From Drosophila pseudoobscura (lineage: Eukaryota; Arthropoda; Insecta; Diptera; Drosophilidae): 64,000 nt of DNA. A program made the position numbers and the translations under genes. The notes beneath the pieces are model-generated. The model saw only the letters and a list, made by a program, of their open reading frames with translations, was not told the origin of the DNA and did not search any database. Shown here piece after piece: positions 36,089 through 48,700 of the stretch. The stretch spans positions 19,481,001-19,545,000 of the forward strand of contig NC_046681.1 in assembly GCF_009870125.1 (NCBI RefSeq). Direction: 5' to 3'. Position 1 is the first letter of the stretch, and each line of letters starts with the position of its first letter.

Positions 36089-37484
36089 TGTATTAATAAA
36101 AGCAACCAACGCATTTTTCAACAAAAACCCAACACAAAACTGAAAAAGAAACCCGAACTGGCGACGAAGAAGACTTGGATGGGATGTGTAGTACTGCGTA
36201 ATCAATTTTTGGGGGAACGGAACCATTTCTGGACTATTTTCGTGGTTCTATCTGGGAATGGGTGGCAGGGGTTGTTACAGTTACACAGTTTCTAATTGGA
36301 ACGTAGTACGTGGGCATGGCGTATTGGAAGAAGGAGACTCACCAAACTGTTATTAGCTTCCCGCAACGGCTATGTATGGATATGCACAGGATCTGTATTG
36401 GAGCAGCAGCCACACCACACTCCACACAACATAACACTTAATTTTGGGGAAATCGTATTTTTTTTGGGGTATTTTCAATTTAAAACTGTAAATTTATTAA
36501 CGGAAATTTGACATTAGGAAATATATGTGCGATTTCCATTCAACAACATTCTCAAAGCAAGCTTTAGATTAATTCTGTTTTCTATTTTTCAAATACCGTA
36601 ACGAACACGGCAGCGCACGGTCAAAATGGAGCGCACGGGATCCAACGAAAATTTATCAACTGCTGCTCGAGAGAGCTCCAAAACAAAAGTAAACTGAAAA
36701 TTACATTGCAGCGTTGGCGCTTTTTCTTGCTCTCAATCTCCCCCACTTGGTCATTGCGGTCCGGCTCTCCTCTCCGGCGTTGGGAATCTAGCTATTTTAC
36801 AGTTGTTTTGGCTATATATAATGTTAGATTTCTGGAACTTTCAAATTAGGCAGAAATCTGGTTATTTCAACTACATATTTAGCCATGTTTGCTTTTCTTC
36901 CTAAAATATTACAAAATGCAATGATGCCACAATATATTAATAAATTAGTTGTTACAAAAATGTTGGCCATCTTTTTAAAAAACTATAGCTTTTTTTGGCT
37001 AACAAGTTGCCAACACTGTTCTGCTCTCTCAGGTTGTTTTTATCGGTGGTGCAGCACAGCGATGCATTGCGCTATATCGATATTTTCGTTAGCAATAGAT
37101 CGGTACGGGAGCCGTTAAATTTAAAAGGACTAAATTTACTAAAATTAAAAGCACGGTGGATATTTCTGTTTAAGGTGGGTATACACAGTCGAACTTGTTC
37201 GTCGAATTTGTTGTGCTCGACGAAAATTGGAATGTGGGGTTGGCCGTGTTCGAGAAAAATTTTTGTGTATGACGAGGGAAATACAGTGAACAAAGAGTTG
37301 AAGGCGCTCTTTGCATATTGTCCATAGTGCACCCAATTGTGGGTGAGTTTTCAATGAGCTATTGCCTTGGCACATATATATGTAGTCAAAGCCCAGTTTC
37401 AAGAAAAGCTAGATCTAACTAAGTCTCTAGCATTCTTTCTGCGGCCAAGGCGCGCAACTCAAAACAAATTTCGTTGCGCACACA

Positions 37485-37605
37485 CAATATAATAAAATGG
37501 AAGTACTTAAAAGTAGTTAATCTTGATCAAAATTGATTCATCAATCATATAAAATTATCTGGGCAAAATATTCGACGGAAGAAAGAATAACCAGGAATTA
37601 GTCGT
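37485..37605 (+). repeat. Dispersed repeat, copy D (partial)
   Basis: Contains CAATCATATAAAATTATCTGGGCA-like and AATATTCGACGGAA blocks shared with copies A, C and E in the same order. It lacks the terminal Motif 6/1 portion. Confidence 0.55.
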
Positions 37606-37957
37606 CATTACCGGTTGACAACAATGAGTCCCATTCCATGCACACACCCTGGGGGAAATGGATGTTATAGGATTGCGAAAATGTTTGTCATCCCAAGCTC
37701 CAATTTTAGTCTCTATTTTAAACCTATTTCAACGACATTTTAAAGCTCATTGAATAGGTATCAGGATGGAGATATATACATATATACAAGAAACTAATAA
37801 TTTCCATGAATATGTTTAAAACATATCAATCTGATCAAGGGGCTTTATTAATTAAATACTTATTATTATCTTGATATGTCTTCATATTTAATAACGAAAT
37901 AGAGTATACAAAGGCCTATACACGCATCATGACTTCAAATACCAGCAACATTGCGAC

Positions 37958-38150
37958 TTTTTTTTTTGTTTAACTATTTTGTTTAAGCCTTGTTTTAGTC
38001 AAAATACAATAAAAGCAAGGACTAAAAACTAGCCAATCTTGATGAAAATTTATTCATCAACGGCCTAAAATTATGTGGGCAGAACTAAGGTTTTTAGTTA
38101 GCCCGAATTATTCAAGGGAATATAAAAATTGAACAATATGAACGACAATA
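37958..38150 (+). repeat. Dispersed repeat, copy B
   Basis: Begins TTTTTTTTTGTTTAAC, then GCCTTGTTTTAGTCAAAATA, CAATAAAAGCAAGG, TTATTCATCAA and TTATGTGGGCA, in the same order as the other copies. It is the most diverged at its right end. Confidence 0.6.
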
Positions 38151-38187
38151 CTCTTTTGTTTTTTAGTGTGACCTATTTTGGTAAATC

Positions 38188-38458
38188 CTTTTTTTTGTTT
38201 GACCAATTTCACTAAAACCTATTTTTAGACAAGATCAAATAAAAGCAAGTATTTAGAATAAGCCAGTTAAGTAGAAAATTGATTCATCAATTGTATAAAA
38301 CAATGTGGGCATTGCAAAATGTTCTATCTAGCTAATAATATTCGAGGGAATATCAAAAACGAGGAAAATGTATGATGGAACTGGAATAATTCGTCAGTAT
38401 ATTTACGGTAATATTTTTGGTATATTTCTGAGGGTAAGAAATATCTGCCGTCACACCG
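38188..38458 (+). repeat. Dispersed repeat, copy C
   Basis: Very close to copy E: over about 87 bases from ATTGATTCATCAATTG to AATATCAAAAACGAGG I count about 4 differences. It ends in GGTATATTTCTGAGGG and the Motif 1-like CCGTCACACC (38448-38457), 45 bp before the SFT2 start codon. Confidence 0.75.
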
Positions 38459-38502
38459 AAACCCACTTTTGTTTTGTTTTGGAAGAAGTTTTTTGACACG
38501 CG

Positions 38503-39187
38503 ATGAGCAATTTAAAACAGGATTTGGACGAATATCTGCTGCTGCAGAGCGATCAGAAGAAGAATTTCAATGTAAAGATGCCACAGCTGAAGGTGCCCAG
38601 CCTGGGGGGCATCTTTTCGCGCCAGACAGAGCCCCAGGAGGCCAACAGTTGGCTGAAGGACACACAGGACTCGTGCTGCCCCAAGCTTGTGAGCCGTCTA
38701 TAACCTACAGCAAATGGCATATAAAGAGTGTGTAATGTAACCCTCTTCTTTTTAGTCCCGCCTGCAGCGTATTGTTGGCTTCGTGGCGTGCCTGGGTATG
38801 GGAGGACTCTGCATGACGCTCTCCACCTTCTACATTCCCGTGCTGATCCTCAAGGCGCGGAAATTTGCCCTGCTTTACACATTAGGCAGTCTCTTTTTTA
38901 TCATGGCCTTCTGCTTTCTCTCTGGGTTTGGGGCCTTCCTCAAGCAGATGTTCTCCAAGCCGCGGCTGCTCTCATCGATCTCATACAGCTCCTGCCTGGT
39001 GCTGACCCTCTACTGCGCTCTGGTGGCCAAAAGTACAGCCTTTACAGTGCTCTTTGCCGTAGCCCAGATCATTGCCTTGCTATTCATGGTCCTGGGCATG
39101 GTGCCGGGTGGAGCCACTGGCTTGAAATTCTTTGGACAGCTCTTCAAGAGCAGCGTCTCCGCCTCAACCAGTGCTTTGCCGGTGTGA
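38503..39187 (+). CDS. CG33635: SFT2-family vesicle transport protein
   Basis: Two exons, 38503-38688 and 38756-39187, with a 67-bp intron, giving 205 residues. The N-terminal 60 residues are hydrophilic (MSNLKQDLDEYLLLQSDQKK). From about residue 66 there are four hydrophobic segments, with IVGFVACLGMGGLCM, the FALLYTLGSLFFIMAF block, FSKPRLLSSISY and VLFAVAQIIALLFMVLGMVPGG in the SFT2-domain order. SFT2 proteins are Golgi tetraspanning membrane proteins linked to endosome-to-Golgi vesicle fusion in yeast. The family assignment is firm; the exact D. melanogaster symbol is from memory. The gene converges with SNRNP40, only 145 bp between stop codons. Confidence 0.88.
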
Positions 39188-39332
39188 AACGGTGGCAGAG
39201 CCCGCGCGCACACAACGAAATAATTTATTTAGCCCTACGATAAATCCAAAACAAAACTTATTTGTGATACAATTAAAACAAAAGAATCGACATTATAAGG
39301 TTTATTAATCATCAAATGTCTCCGAAGTAGTG

Positions 39333-40510
39333 TCATTCCTCAATCTCTCCCAGATACAAAGTCTTATCGCTGGAGGCGGAGAGTATAAGCGGCTCTTTGG
39401 GGCTGAAGTCGACATCGTTTACACTGCCATTATGTCCAGGGAGCTTGTACAGTATCCTCCTTGTGTTCACATCCCAAATATAGACCTGCCGATCAGCGGA
39501 GCCAGCGGAGACCTTATCGCTGCCTGGGGCCCAAGCACATCGCAACAGATTCTTCTCGAAATTGTGCTGATGTCCCTGAAAGACCTTCACACACCGTTCG
39601 CCCGGGGCATAGGGACGCACATCCCACACCCTCAAGGTGTTATCCATGGAGTTGGTGAGGATAAAGTCACCTTCGGGCGAGAGGGACATCCCCGTGATGG
39701 TGTCCGTGTGTCCGCGTAGATGGTGCAACACCTCCTGCTTGCGTATGTCCCAGATCTTCAGCTCATTATCGATGCCGCCGGTGATGACCTGCTCTCCAGT
39801 GTCGCCAAAGCACACGGATGTCACCTGGTATGGCGACTCCAGGGTCTGCACGGCGTGCTTTTTTCTGGCATCCCAAATCCTGATGCCCCGATCATCGCTG
39901 CCGGAGCACAGCAGCTGTTGTCCCCTCCTCGTGCCCTGGACACTGTTCACAAAGCTCGTGTGGCCCTTGAAACGACGCAATCTTTGGCCCGTGACTATAT
40001 CCCAAATGGCCAGCGTTTTGTCTGTGGAGCAGGTGAAGATGTGGGAGCCATCGGGGGTAAAATGGGCTTCCATCACGGCTCCAGTGTGTCCGGACATGGC
40101 CATTACATTCTCACAGTCATCATAGACTTGCCAAATGTCTGGGAAATTAAATGAAAATTGACTGGTAGTGTTTTTCCCATGGTTTTAGATGGGTTTTTCT
40201 TACAAAGCTGGCGATCGAAGCCAGATGACAGCAAAAGTTCTCCTTCCGGATGGAATTCTGTCGTAAAGATCTCTCCCTCATGTCCCTCCAATTGCATTAT
40301 GGGTGCCTGCAGATTGGATGTTCTTCTTACACCCTGAAAAATAACAAATTTAACAAATTTCCATAGGGAAATCCTGATGCTTCTTCTTTCCACCACGCTT
40401 ACCGATTCCAAGAGCGCTTTATCCCGATTTGTATATGCTATTATATCATTTTTACTGCGCTTTGTCTCCTGGGCTGGTACCACACTGTTGTGGGGTCGTT
40501 TAGTGCCCAT
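39333..40510 (-). CDS. SNRNP40: U5 snRNP 40 kDa WD-repeat protein (SNRNP40 homologue)
   Basis: Three minus-strand exons: 40403-40510, 40204-40333 and 39333-40138, in phase, giving 347 residues. A short basic N-terminus (MGTKRPHNSVVPAQETKRSK) is followed by seven WD40 repeats, each with GH...(L/I)WD signatures, e.g. TDKTLAIWDIVTGQ, SDDRGIRIWDARKK, NELKIWDIRKQEV, NTLRVWDVRP and RQVYIWDVN. It ends SSDKTLYLGEIEE. Length and repeat order fit the U5 40K protein that bridges Prp8 and Brr2 in the spliceosome. A minus-strand AATAAA (TTTATT at 39301-39306) lies only 27 bp beyond the stop, giving a very short 3' UTR. Confidence 0.93.
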
Positions 40511-40905
40511 TTTATTTGGTTTTATACAGAAATATTACAAAATTCGTAGAAGGCAGAAATTTTTTCGGCAAAAAAACAACTAGAGATGACAATTTGCTGT
40601 CAGCCAGTGATGCCAGACTGCGATACTAATTTTCCATTATTTATTTTACAAGTTTTCTCTGTTAAACTATTATAAAAAAATTCGCATTGAATTAGAGTTT
40701 TATAACAATTATTATTTAATTATTTTTTTATTCAATGAGTCAAAATTCAATATTTCTGGAATTCGTCATCGTACAGCACTTCAACTATTGGGAGGGTTGC
40801 CAGACTGTCCAAATCAGATGATACAGATTTCGTTTTATTTTATTTATTTTTTTTATACAATTTGCGGCTATTCATACGAAGTTATACACGAAATTGCTCC
40901 CTTTC
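40511..40905. other. Spacer between SNRNP40 5' end and ND-15 3' end
   Basis: AT-rich. Several TTTATT motifs at about 40832-40850 are candidate minus-strand poly(A) signals of ND-15. No other feature. Confidence 0.5.
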
Positions 40906-41276
40906 TTAATAGGCATCCACGCGCGGTGCCTCAGCAAAGAGTTCAGCCTTCTTACGCTCTCCCAACAGCCACTGCTTATAGCGCTCGTTCCTCATGGCCT
41001 AAAACAGAGATTTAAAATGAAGTTTTAAGCAATTCCTTGCTTCTTAGACGTAAGAAAACCCACATGGAAACGCATGAGTTGCTTGTTCATGCCCACGCAC
41101 TCCTGGAAGTCCGCAATGAGATCGGCGCACTCCTTTTTGCCGCGCTCCAGGCCGTAGGCCTCCAGGCAGTCCATCATTTTCATTTCAAATTTTCCACATT
41201 TGTCGTAGGTCTGATGGTTGATCAGACAGCCGGTCAGATCCGTGAGGGGCAGGCGCAGGAAGGGCGTCAGAGACAT
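40906..41276 (-). CDS. ND-15: NADH dehydrogenase 15 kDa subunit (NDUFS5 homologue)
   Basis: Two minus-strand exons, 41064-41276 and 40906-40998, with a 65-bp intron, giving 101 residues. It starts MSLTPFLRLPLTDLTG and has the twin Cys pattern of CHCH proteins (CLINHQTYDKC ... CLEAYG ... CADLIADFQEC), then MNKQLMRFHAMRNERYKQW and a charged tail. NDUFS5 is an accessory subunit of mitochondrial complex I on the intermembrane-space side, imported by the Mia40 disulphide relay (family knowledge). It starts 342 bp from the divergent Pus10. Confidence 0.94.
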
Positions 41277-41618
41277 GTTGCCTGCGTATTAAAGGAAAAC
41301 ATATCCATGAGGGTCAGTATGGAGATTTTGTCTGTTCCTTCTGTGACGTAACCATAACAAAGCTCATAGAAGGCACACTTTGGCTTGCAATTAGACTTAA
41401 ATAGTGAATTTGCTCATTTAATTCGTTCTTTTATAGGATTTTCTTATAAATTCACTCGCCACGCACCTTAAATTCCAATAAATTGGCAATGAAAACAATT
41501 TCTTTCCGTGTTTTTCTTGAACCGACCAGCGCTTAGTGTTGGCTAACGTTTGAATCGCCCGACAGCTGATAGTGCTTTTAGCGGCACCGGACGCACTCCA
41601 CGTTTTGTTTAAATCAAA
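41277..41618. promoter_or_regulatory. Bidirectional promoter region between ND-15 and Pus10
   Basis: The 342 bp between two divergent start codons must hold both promoters. No TATA box or Motif 1 is visible; an AT-rich centre is flanked by mixed sequence. Confidence 0.5.
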
Positions 41619-43173
41619 ATGAAAAACCAAGAACTCGTGGACTATTTGATGTCCTGTGGCGTCTGCAAGGTTTGTCAGTTACGTTATCTTAGGGCACGCG
41701 GTTCCGAGTACAATGATATCCACAAATCTCTCCAGCGGGTGAGTAAAAATAGGCATTACTGGCAAGACAATATTTCAAATGTATACTTTTCTACAGCTGG
41801 GAGTAAAAGTGACTGAAGATCAGGTAGAGGATGAAGATAATGTCATCTCCACAGACGAACAGCCGCTCAAGAAGCCCCGTCTAAGCCACTGCTCAACCTG
41901 TTTGGGCATCTTCTCCGAGGACTTTCAGCGGGAGCTGATCGAGGGCATCATCGCTTCGGAATTTGGCAAATATGATAGCGAGGGCATCGTTTTGGCCATT
42001 ACAATGCCCATGAGCCTGCAGCTGCGACAGCTCTCCATGTGGTTTGCCCTCCAGAGGAAGTTTGGATCCACTGTTCACAGCAATTCCCCGCCAGATGTGC
42101 CCATCAAGGAGGCGGTGAAGCTGATTCTACATCCCATAATATGCAAAAAGCTGGACAAGAAGTACGATGCCAATGGACTGGTGATCAGCATTGATCTGCG
42201 ACACAAGGTGGAGGAGGAAGAGGTGGACAAACTGGTGGAACTGAATCGGGCGGCCTTTCCCGGCAAGGCATTGAGACGCGTTGAAATCTCCCGTGGATTG
42301 CTGGAGAAGCAATACCAGCCGTCACGTGTGAAGGCGGAGACGTTCGAGAAGTATTTGCCCATTCCGCCCACAGCTGTGGACGAGTCCCTCAGTCTCAAGT
42401 CCGTGGATCTTCAGGGTCCCATGGTCTGTGTGGCAGGCCGGTACCGGAAGCTGAGCCGCGAGCTCTCCCACACCCCATGGCTGCTGCAAGGAGTGCGGCA
42501 GATGGAGGACAGCATCGAGGAGATTATCATACGGAGTGTGGGACCGCATTTCACAGAGACCGTGCCAAAGATCACCTTCATGTCCAGCGGAAGGGAGGAT
42601 GTGGATGTGCGTTGCCTGGGCAAGGGTCGTCCCTTTGTTCTGGAGATACCCAATTCCAGGAGAAGCACACTGACAAGAGAGCAGGCCCTGGCCATGGAAC
42701 AGGCAGTGGATACATCTGGCAAAGTATCCATACTCAATCTCCAGGTGGTGCCCCGTGAGCAGGCGATGAACATCAAGACGGGCGAGGAGCAGAAACGCAA
42801 ATATTATCGCGCATTGTGTGCCCTCAAAGAGCCCGCTACGTTGGAAATGCTTCAAAAACTGCAGATCTCCGAGAGCTTTGACATTCAACAGAAGACTCCC
42901 ATAAGGGTCCTGCATCGTCGGCCGCTGCACACACGACCTCGCACAATCTACAGCGTAAAGGCGCGACTGCAACGCGACAATCCCCTGGTGCTGGTCATTG
43001 ATATCGTCACCCAGGCGGGCACTTACATCAAAGAATTGGTACACGGCGAATTCGGCAGGACCACGCCTTCGTTCTCATCAATTATAGGCAAACCCATAGA
43101 TATACAGGCCCTGGATGTGGTGGGCATTGATCTGGACTGGCCGCCCGAGGTGGATAATTCTGTTGCCGAATAA
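41619..43173 (+). CDS. Pus10: tRNA pseudouridine synthase Pus10
   Basis: Two exons, 41619-41738 and 41797-43173, with a 58-bp intron, giving 498 residues. The N-terminal part has two CxxC pairs (CGVC near residue 13, CSTC shortly after the splice) that form the Pus10 zinc-binding/THUMP-containing module. The catalytic core includes SSGREDVDVRCLGKGRPF, in which the Asp of EDVDVR is the nucleophile position of the family. It ends with QAGTYIKELVHGEFGRT, where Pus10 enzymes contact RNA. The enzyme makes pseudouridine 54/55 in tRNA; human PUS10 also has a microRNA-processing role. AATAAA overlaps the stop codon (43169-43174), and a second is at 43334. Confidence 0.95.
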
Positions 43174-45775
43174 AAGTTTTTTGTACAAAAATTACGTTGA
43201 AATGAGTTCAAATCTTGCCCTTTACAGCACTGCTCGCGACTGGCAGCTCACGACCCAGTTCAGTTCGTTCATGAACCATCACTATTTCTTATCAGCTGGA
43301 GCGTGCGCCTCCAGGCTGCCGTCTATTCAATGAAATAAAAAAGTGTATTAATGGACATTGGCGTATACTACTGGTCCGATACTGGTTGCCTGGTGCATTG
43401 ACTTCCTGTCCTTGAAATAACTCGACTTGAAACGGCCACTTTCCTCTGTGGTCCACCTGCTACAAAGTTCTGTGCTATTAATAAGTGGCATACAAATAAA
43501 ACCGAAATAGCCGCTGGAATTTGTACAAATTGTTGTATTGAAACGTGCGCAAAAATCGAAAGTGAGTGTTGCATTTGCAAATACATAGAGCATCTATCCA
43601 TGGTCCACGCCCACTTTGGGAGTAAAAGCCTTCGACTCCTCAAACACCCTCCTAATGCATATGCGCGCGCGTGTCTCGGTGTTGTGTTTGTGTAAATCGT
43701 GCGAAATGAAGCGTTTTGGTAGCGTCTCCGACCTTCACACAACCTTCAGGCCACAAAACATGCAGCAACACGTTGTGTGTAATCAATAGAATCAGCAATA
43801 GGAGCAGTGACAGTGGCAGGAGCAGCGTCATCAGGGGGCAGGCAGAAGCCAGGGAGCGGCACCAGCAGCAGCCACCAGCAGCCGCTGAAACAAACAAAAT
43901 ACCCCAAAAAAGTTCTATGGCTCCCTCACCGCCCTCTGCCGGCTGCCAGGGGTAACCGACAATCAACAAATTCTACGCGCTAACAATTCAATCAAAACAA
44001 GAGAGAATGGCCGCAGAGAGAGAGAGAGACAGACAGACAGACACAGGACTGAAGAGCTTGATACCCTCGCAGATCGATTGTGGCTTTGATAGTCATTTGA
44101 TTTATATTAAATTTTCCATGCATATACATACGTATATATGCATAGTGATCTATATATGATAAGACTTGGGTGTTGATGCTGGTCAAGAATATTCATAAAG
44201 TCCACAGTGCATTCGTTCTGCGTTACTAAAACATCATACCCTCTGCTAGCGCATCATAACTGCATCTGTTTGTTGCACTCTCCCGCTCAATCGCTCTCTT
44301 CTTTGTGCTCTCTCGCTCTCTGCTCAATCGTTGTTGCTGCTCGCGTCGCTGCCGACGGACAGTGGGGCCTTTGTCAAAGAAAACCAAGACATCATTCATG
44401 TGATAATTGGCCCATATTTAAATATAAACCAACCAAAAGTAAAATCGCTTTCATCACAAGAAGGAAATTTATTCCAAAAACATGCAAGTATTTTTCCGTG
44501 TGCCTTGACCAAAACGTTCAATCTATTGGTTTGATTTATTGAATGCTTTTGGGGTAGCGACACCCACTGTGCACCGACTCGCAGTTAACTCGCTTGCGTC
44601 GCAGCTTTTTTGCTCAGTTGAGCCCCAAACGCTCAGCGGAAAAGTTTTGCGCCAAGCTTTCGTTCCGTGAGACACATCCGACAAATCTAAAAAAAGTGAT
44701 CAACGTTAGTCGATTCGCCCGCGTTATCAACCTGACAGCCGGCCGTCTGACCCAGTGCCTGAATACAATAATATCGTGATTAGCCAATTGATAAGACGCG
44801 TCTATCTATACATATTTCTTTGGCCGCTTGCCGCCTCTTTCGCTTCTCGTATGCTAATTTGTATTTCATAATCGTTTCCAATGTTTCACTGATTTGGTGT
44901 TTTATTTTTGCGTTGTATTTTGGTACCCTGCAATCGTAGAGTGCAGGGGTTTGTTGGCTTGTGTGCTCTCTCTATAGAGTTTGTCTGTATATCAAACTGA
45001 ATCTATGGTATTATAAGAGCTAAGGAACTTAATTTAATGAAAAGCCATCTACTAACAGATCAAAAATGTAGAAAAACTTAGAAACTAAATTTAGAAAAAG
45101 TTGTGGTGTACGAAATTCTTAAGATAGAATTCTCTTTTTTGGGAGAGTGATTTATGATGTTATTATCTACCAATATGACAAAAATCATTATTTTCGGATA
45201 GAATTAAAATTACAAATTTGAAAAACAAAAGATTTTTTTTCGGATTGCATTTTCCAGTGAGAATTAAAAGAACCCTCCATAATAGTAGAAGTGCAATCCA
45301 CAACGAATATATTCTACTATCCAGGGTAGTCCGTCCCCCCTACTCGTAATAACCTTCCCATATAATTTCTATTGCATTCTTATGCTAAATTATTTCAACA
45401 CAAACGACAGGCGGACATTGGGTGCTCCAGTGGCGACCCCTAATCGGTTACGTCATCAAGAGGCAATATCATCGTCAGCAATTTACAATTACAACGATAT
45501 AATTGAACAAACGCAATTGTAAACGATACAAACAAATACCAATTTTGCTGCCTTTACAGATATCCGACAAAAGTTCAACGGCATTCGGTAGAGAATATAA
45601 AACAAAACAAAACTAAGCAAATTAATTAGTTTGTTTATTTGGCACATTCGTGGCTACCATATACCATATACGAGTACGAGTCGCGTGTGAACGATAAATA
45701 GAGATCTACGATATAGCCACCACAGAACACACAGAAATATCATCCATCGGAACAGCAGATCGGATCGGCGACAAA
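43174..45775. other. Intergenic region upstream of Naprt
   Basis: Contains the Pus10 3' UTR with AATAAA at 43334, an AG/ACAG repeat at about 44013-44043, and at about 44922-44950 a short hairpin of TACCCTGCA with TGCAGGGG that resembles ends of degraded Drosophila repeats. Minus ORFs at 43368-43969 have no supporting features. Confidence 0.5.
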
Positions 45776-48700
45776 ATGAATGACCGTGAATTGAGCTGCA
45801 ATGCGGGCGGCCAGTTTATGGATCGCGGACGAATGAATCAGAATGGCGTTGTCCAGCCATTGCTAACCGGTAAGTGGAAATTGAAATTTTGGCGCTGAAT
45901 CGATACTTTATCTGTAGATTGGGTTTTCTCGGTGTAGATTGGGTTTTCTCGGGGTTTAAAGGTGCTTATGTTTGTTTTTTTTTTTTGGCGGGAATAGGAA
46001 ATTGAGATTGAATGATATTAGTGGGGTATTTTTGTGATATAATACATATAAGAACTAGGAGGCTCGTTCGGCTCACGACTTCTATTAAGGTTACAATATA
46101 TGAGTAAAATATCGGGATGACTACCCAAAAATGTTGTATATAATAGCCAGATATGTATGACTGTAAGTAAAAAACGACATATGTAAAACATGATCATCAA
46201 ATATCCGTAGAAAGACAAATAGAGATATAGAAATACCATTTTAGCCTTATTTAAGTCTTGATTCCTCTTCGTACCATCTTATCAGATGATGATATATAAC
46301 TAAATGGTATACAAAACAATTCGATTTTTGGTAGGATACAATGAATATTTGTTGTTTTGTTGATGCTATGGAATATATGGCTGATAATGGGATAAGATCC
46401 GACGTATATACCAGCATAGAGTATGTTAGAGGAAGCAGCATAGAGGAAGAAATGTGAAATATCTCCCAATTAAAAACCATATTAGTGTCTGAAAAATAGG
46501 TATACCTAAATTTATACTGCTAGTACCAATCGCATAAAATCTCGCTTTTTATATTTGAAACTCGTTCCAAAAGAACTCAAGCGGATTGACATTTATATAG
46601 CCCCGCGCGTTGCGATGCTACTACGAGTACGATATATATGTGCATACATATATATAGCCAAATACTTGTATTTATAGACAGAGATACAAACACAGACACA
46701 TGGAAAACAATGTAGGCGAGCAAATACAATGCACGATCTGTAGGTCTTTGCACTTAGATAAGAATTTGCATTTGGTTCATTTCGTATTTGCCATTGGACT
46801 TTTTCCCGCTTATCTTATCGCCTTTGGCCAATTAGGTTAGAGTTTGCTTGCCACCACATAAACGGTTGAGTTGAGGTTACATATATATCAAAGGCCAACA
46901 TACATCAATGTCTAGACTTTTATTGGATTACTTGTACATATTTGCAGATTTATATCAAATAACAATGGCATACGCATACTGGAAATCGGATAAGATCGAC
47001 GATCAGGCGGTATTCGATCTATTCTTTCGAAACAATCCATTCCATGGTGAATTCACCATATTCGCTGGCCTAGAGGAGTGCCTCAAATTCCTGGATAGCT
47101 TCCACTATTCCCAAAGCGGTAAGTACTGCATCTACTATATATATATATATCAATATGGCTTTAATCAATATTTTTGTTACTTTCAGATATTGAATACCTC
47201 AAGCAAACACTGCCCGAGGGCATTGAGAATGAGTTTTTCGAGTACTTGGGCAATCTAACAGCGCGGGAGGTCACCTTGTATGCCATTGATGAGGGCACTG
47301 TGGCATTTCCACGGTGAGTTTTGACCTCTATAGAGGTTTGGAATGGCAAAATAAACAGTACTATCATCATTTGCGGAAATGATGGTATGTTTTATGCGAC
47401 GTTCACACGTGAATGGCATGTGTCCATTCGCTTAGGGGAAATTTGTGCAGCGAATCAACAAAGGAACAGGACTAAAAAAAAGTTTTATTTTATGTATTTA
47501 AGTACAACCTTGAGTTATTCTTAGAACAACAAGAAATACTATCTCAATTTTCATTATAGCCCAAAAGATTATGAATATTAAGAGCTGAGATATAGCACAT
47601 CTCTAAGCATACATAATAAAGATCATAGTCGAAGAGATAACTCAAGAAACAAACAACAATTTACACGATTCATGTGGCTAAACAAATTCTAATGACATCC
47701 TTTTGTTCCACAGTGTGCCCATCATTAAGATTGAGGGACCCCTGATCATTGTACAGATCCTGGAGACCACACTCCTAACTCTAGTCAACTATGCTAGGTA
47801 TTGTATCGTATATATCGCTTGTACTTGGTGTATTTTTAATAATATATTACCCCTCACAATAACAGTTTAATGGCCACAAATGCAGCCAGGTATCGCATGG
47901 TAGCCGGCAAACATGTCAACCTATTGGAATTTGGACTGCGTCGTGCCCAGGGGCCCGACGGGGGCCTATCCGCATCGAAATATTCCTACACAGGTACTAT
48001 ACAAAATCAAACAATATATATCATAAAAAATAGCTGCAACTTTCGCACGCCTCATCCTCCTACTGCTCTCTTCGCCAGCGCCGTGACAAGTAAGGTCATC
48101 CGTGTGCGATATAAACATACATTTTTTGGCATTGCCAAATTGCATGCAGACAGCTCATTATCAATTAAGAGGAATGGGGGGGAGAAATGGGCAAAGGAAG
48201 GATGGAATCAACGCGGAGTCATAGTCACTTCCAAAAATGATTTTATTTTGGCAATTCCATGGAAGTAGTGGTTGTATGGGTTTTTTGGGAAGTTTGTTAG
48301 CTGCAAAAGGAGGGATTTTCAAAGTTGTGAAGTGCTAATTTTTATAGGAAACATTGAATATTTGTTGATGTTGGGGGAAATATTTTGAGTAGTCTTTTAG
48401 TTATTAAGTTATCTTGGTTGTACATGGTTTTATACGTTGTAAACATCAGACTTTTATCTGGAAATCCTGTAAATTTAATTATCTGAATGAAACAAATTTC
48501 ATGTATGCCTTTGAACGCCTTGAAGTTATATCTTTGTAGTATATTCTTAGTCGTGAAACGGTTATCGAAACCACAAACTTGTTTGACATCTTTTGATAAT
48601 TAAAACCAACGTTACCGACTCGCATTGTTTGTGGTTTTAAATGATACTAAATGGTTGTCATAGGAGCGTAGAAAAGGGTTTTATTAAATGCAAATATATG

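Larger units (their letters stand above)
32759..38502. other. 5.7-kb non-coding stretch between cdc14 and the SFT2 gene
   Basis: No ORF here has coding character. The left part is probably the cdc14 5' UTR/promoter. There are CT runs (34655-34690, 36034-36065), a TG run (36072-36088), a perfect CRE palindrome TGACGTCA (35361-35368), an ATATCGATATT at about 37074, and three copies of the dispersed repeat (from 37485). By recalled gene order this stretch joins two separated D. melanogaster 2L regions. Confidence 0.55.

Noticed and set aside
43368..43969. Minus-strand ORFs with hydrophobic runs upstream of Naprt
   Set aside because: Hydrophobic Leu runs come from AGCAG/AGTGG repeat-like sequence on the opposite strand; no splice-supported gene.
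44922..45100. Hairpin TACCCTGCA...TGCAGGGG possibly marking another DINE-like element
   Set aside because: Only the hairpin is recognisable; no core motif or second terminus found, so not called as an element.
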